Positions 6,282 through 7,593 of a stretch of 7,593 bases of DNA are shown here, piece by piece. This DNA is from Vibrio tasmaniensis 1F-187. Its GTDB lineage: Bacteria; Pseudomonadota; Gammaproteobacteria; Enterobacterales; Vibrionaceae. Position numbers and translations under genes: made by a program. Numbering within the stretch: the stretch's first letter is position 1; every line of letters starts with the position of its first letter. Below the pieces are notes generated by a model, which saw only the letters and a program-made list of their open reading frames with translations, searched no databases and was not told the origin of the DNA. Where the stretch lies: contig NZ_AJZM02000138.1 of NCBI RefSeq assembly GCF_000272405.2, positions 5,328 to 12,920 on the forward strand, read 5' to 3'.

Positions 6282-7593
6282 ATGAAATCCAGTGGTTTGG
6301 TGATGGGGGCAGTGCTGTTTTTCGCTTCCCTTGTTCATTTATGGTTAGGGCAATCTGAATTTGGCCCTATCGGTGAGCTGCTCCAGCAAGTTTCACTGAT
6401 CAGTGACAGCGCGGCATTCAACTCAATGGTTGATGATTCATTCGAGTTGATGGCGTTAATCTATGTCAACTTGCCTCGCTTGGTCATGGCGATCTTGGTT
6501 GGCGGAACACTCGGCACCATAGGTAGCCTGTTTCAACAACTGACACAAAATCGCATGATGTCGCCGCTAACCTTAGGTACATCGTCAGGAGCATGGCTTG
6601 GTCTGGTTATTCTGAATGTGGTTGCGCCGATGTTGGTCGCTCAGTATTCAGTTTGGTTCGCTCTGATCGGTGCACTGCTGGCGATGGGGTTGATTGTTTC
6701 GATTGTCGGAATCAAAAACATGAGCGGCTTGCCAATTGTTTTGGCGGGCATGGCGGTCAACTTGTTACTAGGGGCATTTGCGACAGCAATTATCCTGCTT
6801 AACGACCAGTACGCACAGAACTTGTTTGTATGGGGAGCGGGTGATCTAGGACAGAACGGTTGGGAACAAGTACTTTGGTTAATGCCTAAGCTACTGCCGA
6901 TCATCGCCATCTTCTTATTGGCGCCAAGAGTCCTGACTTTACTTTCGATTGGCACTGAAGGGGCAGCAGCACGCGGGCTCAATATTGGCGCAACATTCTT
7001 TGTATTGATGGCGGTTGGCGTTTGGTTGGTGTCGGTGTCGATTACCTCAGTGGGCGTGATCAGCTTTATTGGTTTGATAGCTCCGAACATTGCGAGGCAT
7101 CTAGGTTTTCTAAAGGCCAAATCTGAACTCGTCGCAAGCTGTGTATTAGGTGCGTTACTGCTTTGCGTCACTGACAGTTTAGCGATCTTCTTGGCACAAT
7201 GGTCTTTGGATATGATTCCAACAGGGACGGCAACCGCGGTCATTGGCGCTCCAGCGTTGATCATAATTGCGAGAAAGCAATTATCGGCTCAAGATCAGCT
7301 GTTTTTCTCGATGCCTAAAGGCCCAAAGTTTATTTCACCTTTGGCTTACTTCTTGTTAAGCACAATGATTTTTGGGCTGTTGGCGTTGAGTGCATTGTCA
7401 CAGCCTTCTTCTGATATGGGCTATTTTGTTATCCCAGACGCATTTGAATGGTCGATTCGTTGGCCGAGAATATTAACGGCGATATTCGCTGGTGGCGGTT
7501 TGGCGGTGGCGGGCGTGATTTTACAAAGGTTAGTCTACAATCCGCTTGCAAGCCCGGACATTCTTGGTGTGTCGGCGGGCGCAGTTCTGGCGT
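6282..7593 (+). CDS. fhuB: Ferric siderophore ABC permease, FhuB-like double-length (partial)
   Basis: This inner-membrane permease runs off the right edge after 437 residues with no stop. It is hydrophobic throughout, with many membrane segments. The first FecCD-type repeat covers about residues 1-330. Within it are the conserved YVNLPRLVMAILVGG region, SPLTLGTSSG (94-103) and ISFIGLIAPNIARHLG (around 261-276), the loop thought to contact the ATPase. A second repeat begins near residue 385 with IRWPRILTAIFAGGG, followed by NPLASPDILGVSAG (420-433). Two permease repeats in one chain are the hallmark of FhuB (660 residues in E. coli); BtuC or FecC-type permeases carry one. The ATG at 6282 follows the binding-protein stop by 2 bp, with GGAG at 6273-6276 inside that gene, so translation is probably coupled. 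It would work with the FhuC-like ATPase at 113-898 on the other strand. Confidence 0.93.
   Translation, partial: MKSSGLVMGAVLFFASLVHLWLGQSEFGPIGELLQQVSLISDSAAFNSMVDDSFELMALIYVNLPRLVMAILVGGTLGTIGSLFQQLTQNRMMSPLTLGTSSGAWLGLVILNVVAPMLVAQYSVWFALIGALLAMGLIVSIVGIKNMSGLPIVLAGMAVNLLLGAFATAIILLNDQYAQNLFVWGAGDLGQNGWEQVLWLMPKLLPIIAIFLLAPRVLTLLSIGTEGAAARGLNIGATFFVLMAVGVWLVSVSITSVGVISFIGLIAPNIARHLGFLKAKSELVASCVLGALLLCVTDSLAIFLAQWSLDMIPTGTATAVIGAPALIIIARKQLSAQDQLFFSMPKGPKFISPLAYFLLSTMIFGLLALSALSQPSSDMGYFVIPDAFEWSIRWPRILTAIFAGGGLAVAGVILQRLVYNPLASPDILGVSAGAVLA

Noticed and set aside
6641..7264. 207-codon minus-strand open frame within the permease gene
   Set aside because: It lies opposite a well-conserved FhuB-like coding region and its product is a low-complexity antisense translation with no recognisable domain.

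Overview
The window is a hydroxamate-type ferric siderophore uptake locus. The moderately AT-rich DNA and the protein sequences suggest a marine gammaproteobacterium, most likely a Vibrio or close relative. That placement is inferred from protein character and codon use; no search was run. Every main gene matches a known family, so I see no wholly new system. The less explained parts are the control regions and the way the genes are split.

Layout: positions 1-112 hold a bidirectional hairpin terminator and a 7-bp tandem repeat. Two minus-strand genes follow. In transcription order these are a siderophore-iron reductase with a C-terminal [2Fe-2S] cysteine motif (1734-976), then a FhuC-type ATPase (898-113). 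A divergent control region (1735-1947, 213 bp) carries a Fur-like site, a 13-bp palindrome and a direct repeat with 19-bp period. Four plus-strand genes run the other way: an AraC-type regulator with a GyrI-like C-terminal domain (1948-2862), a TonB-dependent receptor of the FhuA/FoxA type (3109-5238), a FhuD-like periplasmic binding protein (5329-6279) and a double-length FhuB-like permease (6282 to beyond the window end). The 246-bp gap before the receptor has three tandem 15-bp repeats, two inverted repeats and a Fur-like site. A hairpin terminator separates receptor and binding protein. No gap exceeds 300 bp without a gene.

How the genes fit together: the receptor would bring the ferric siderophore across the outer membrane using TonB energy. 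The FhuD-like protein would carry it through the periplasm to FhuB, which is powered by FhuC. The reductase would release iron in the cytoplasm. Fur would repress under iron sufficiency, and the AraC/GyrI protein would probably activate the receptor when a ligand is present (inference). No siderophore biosynthesis gene is in view, so the locus may serve uptake of siderophores made by other organisms.
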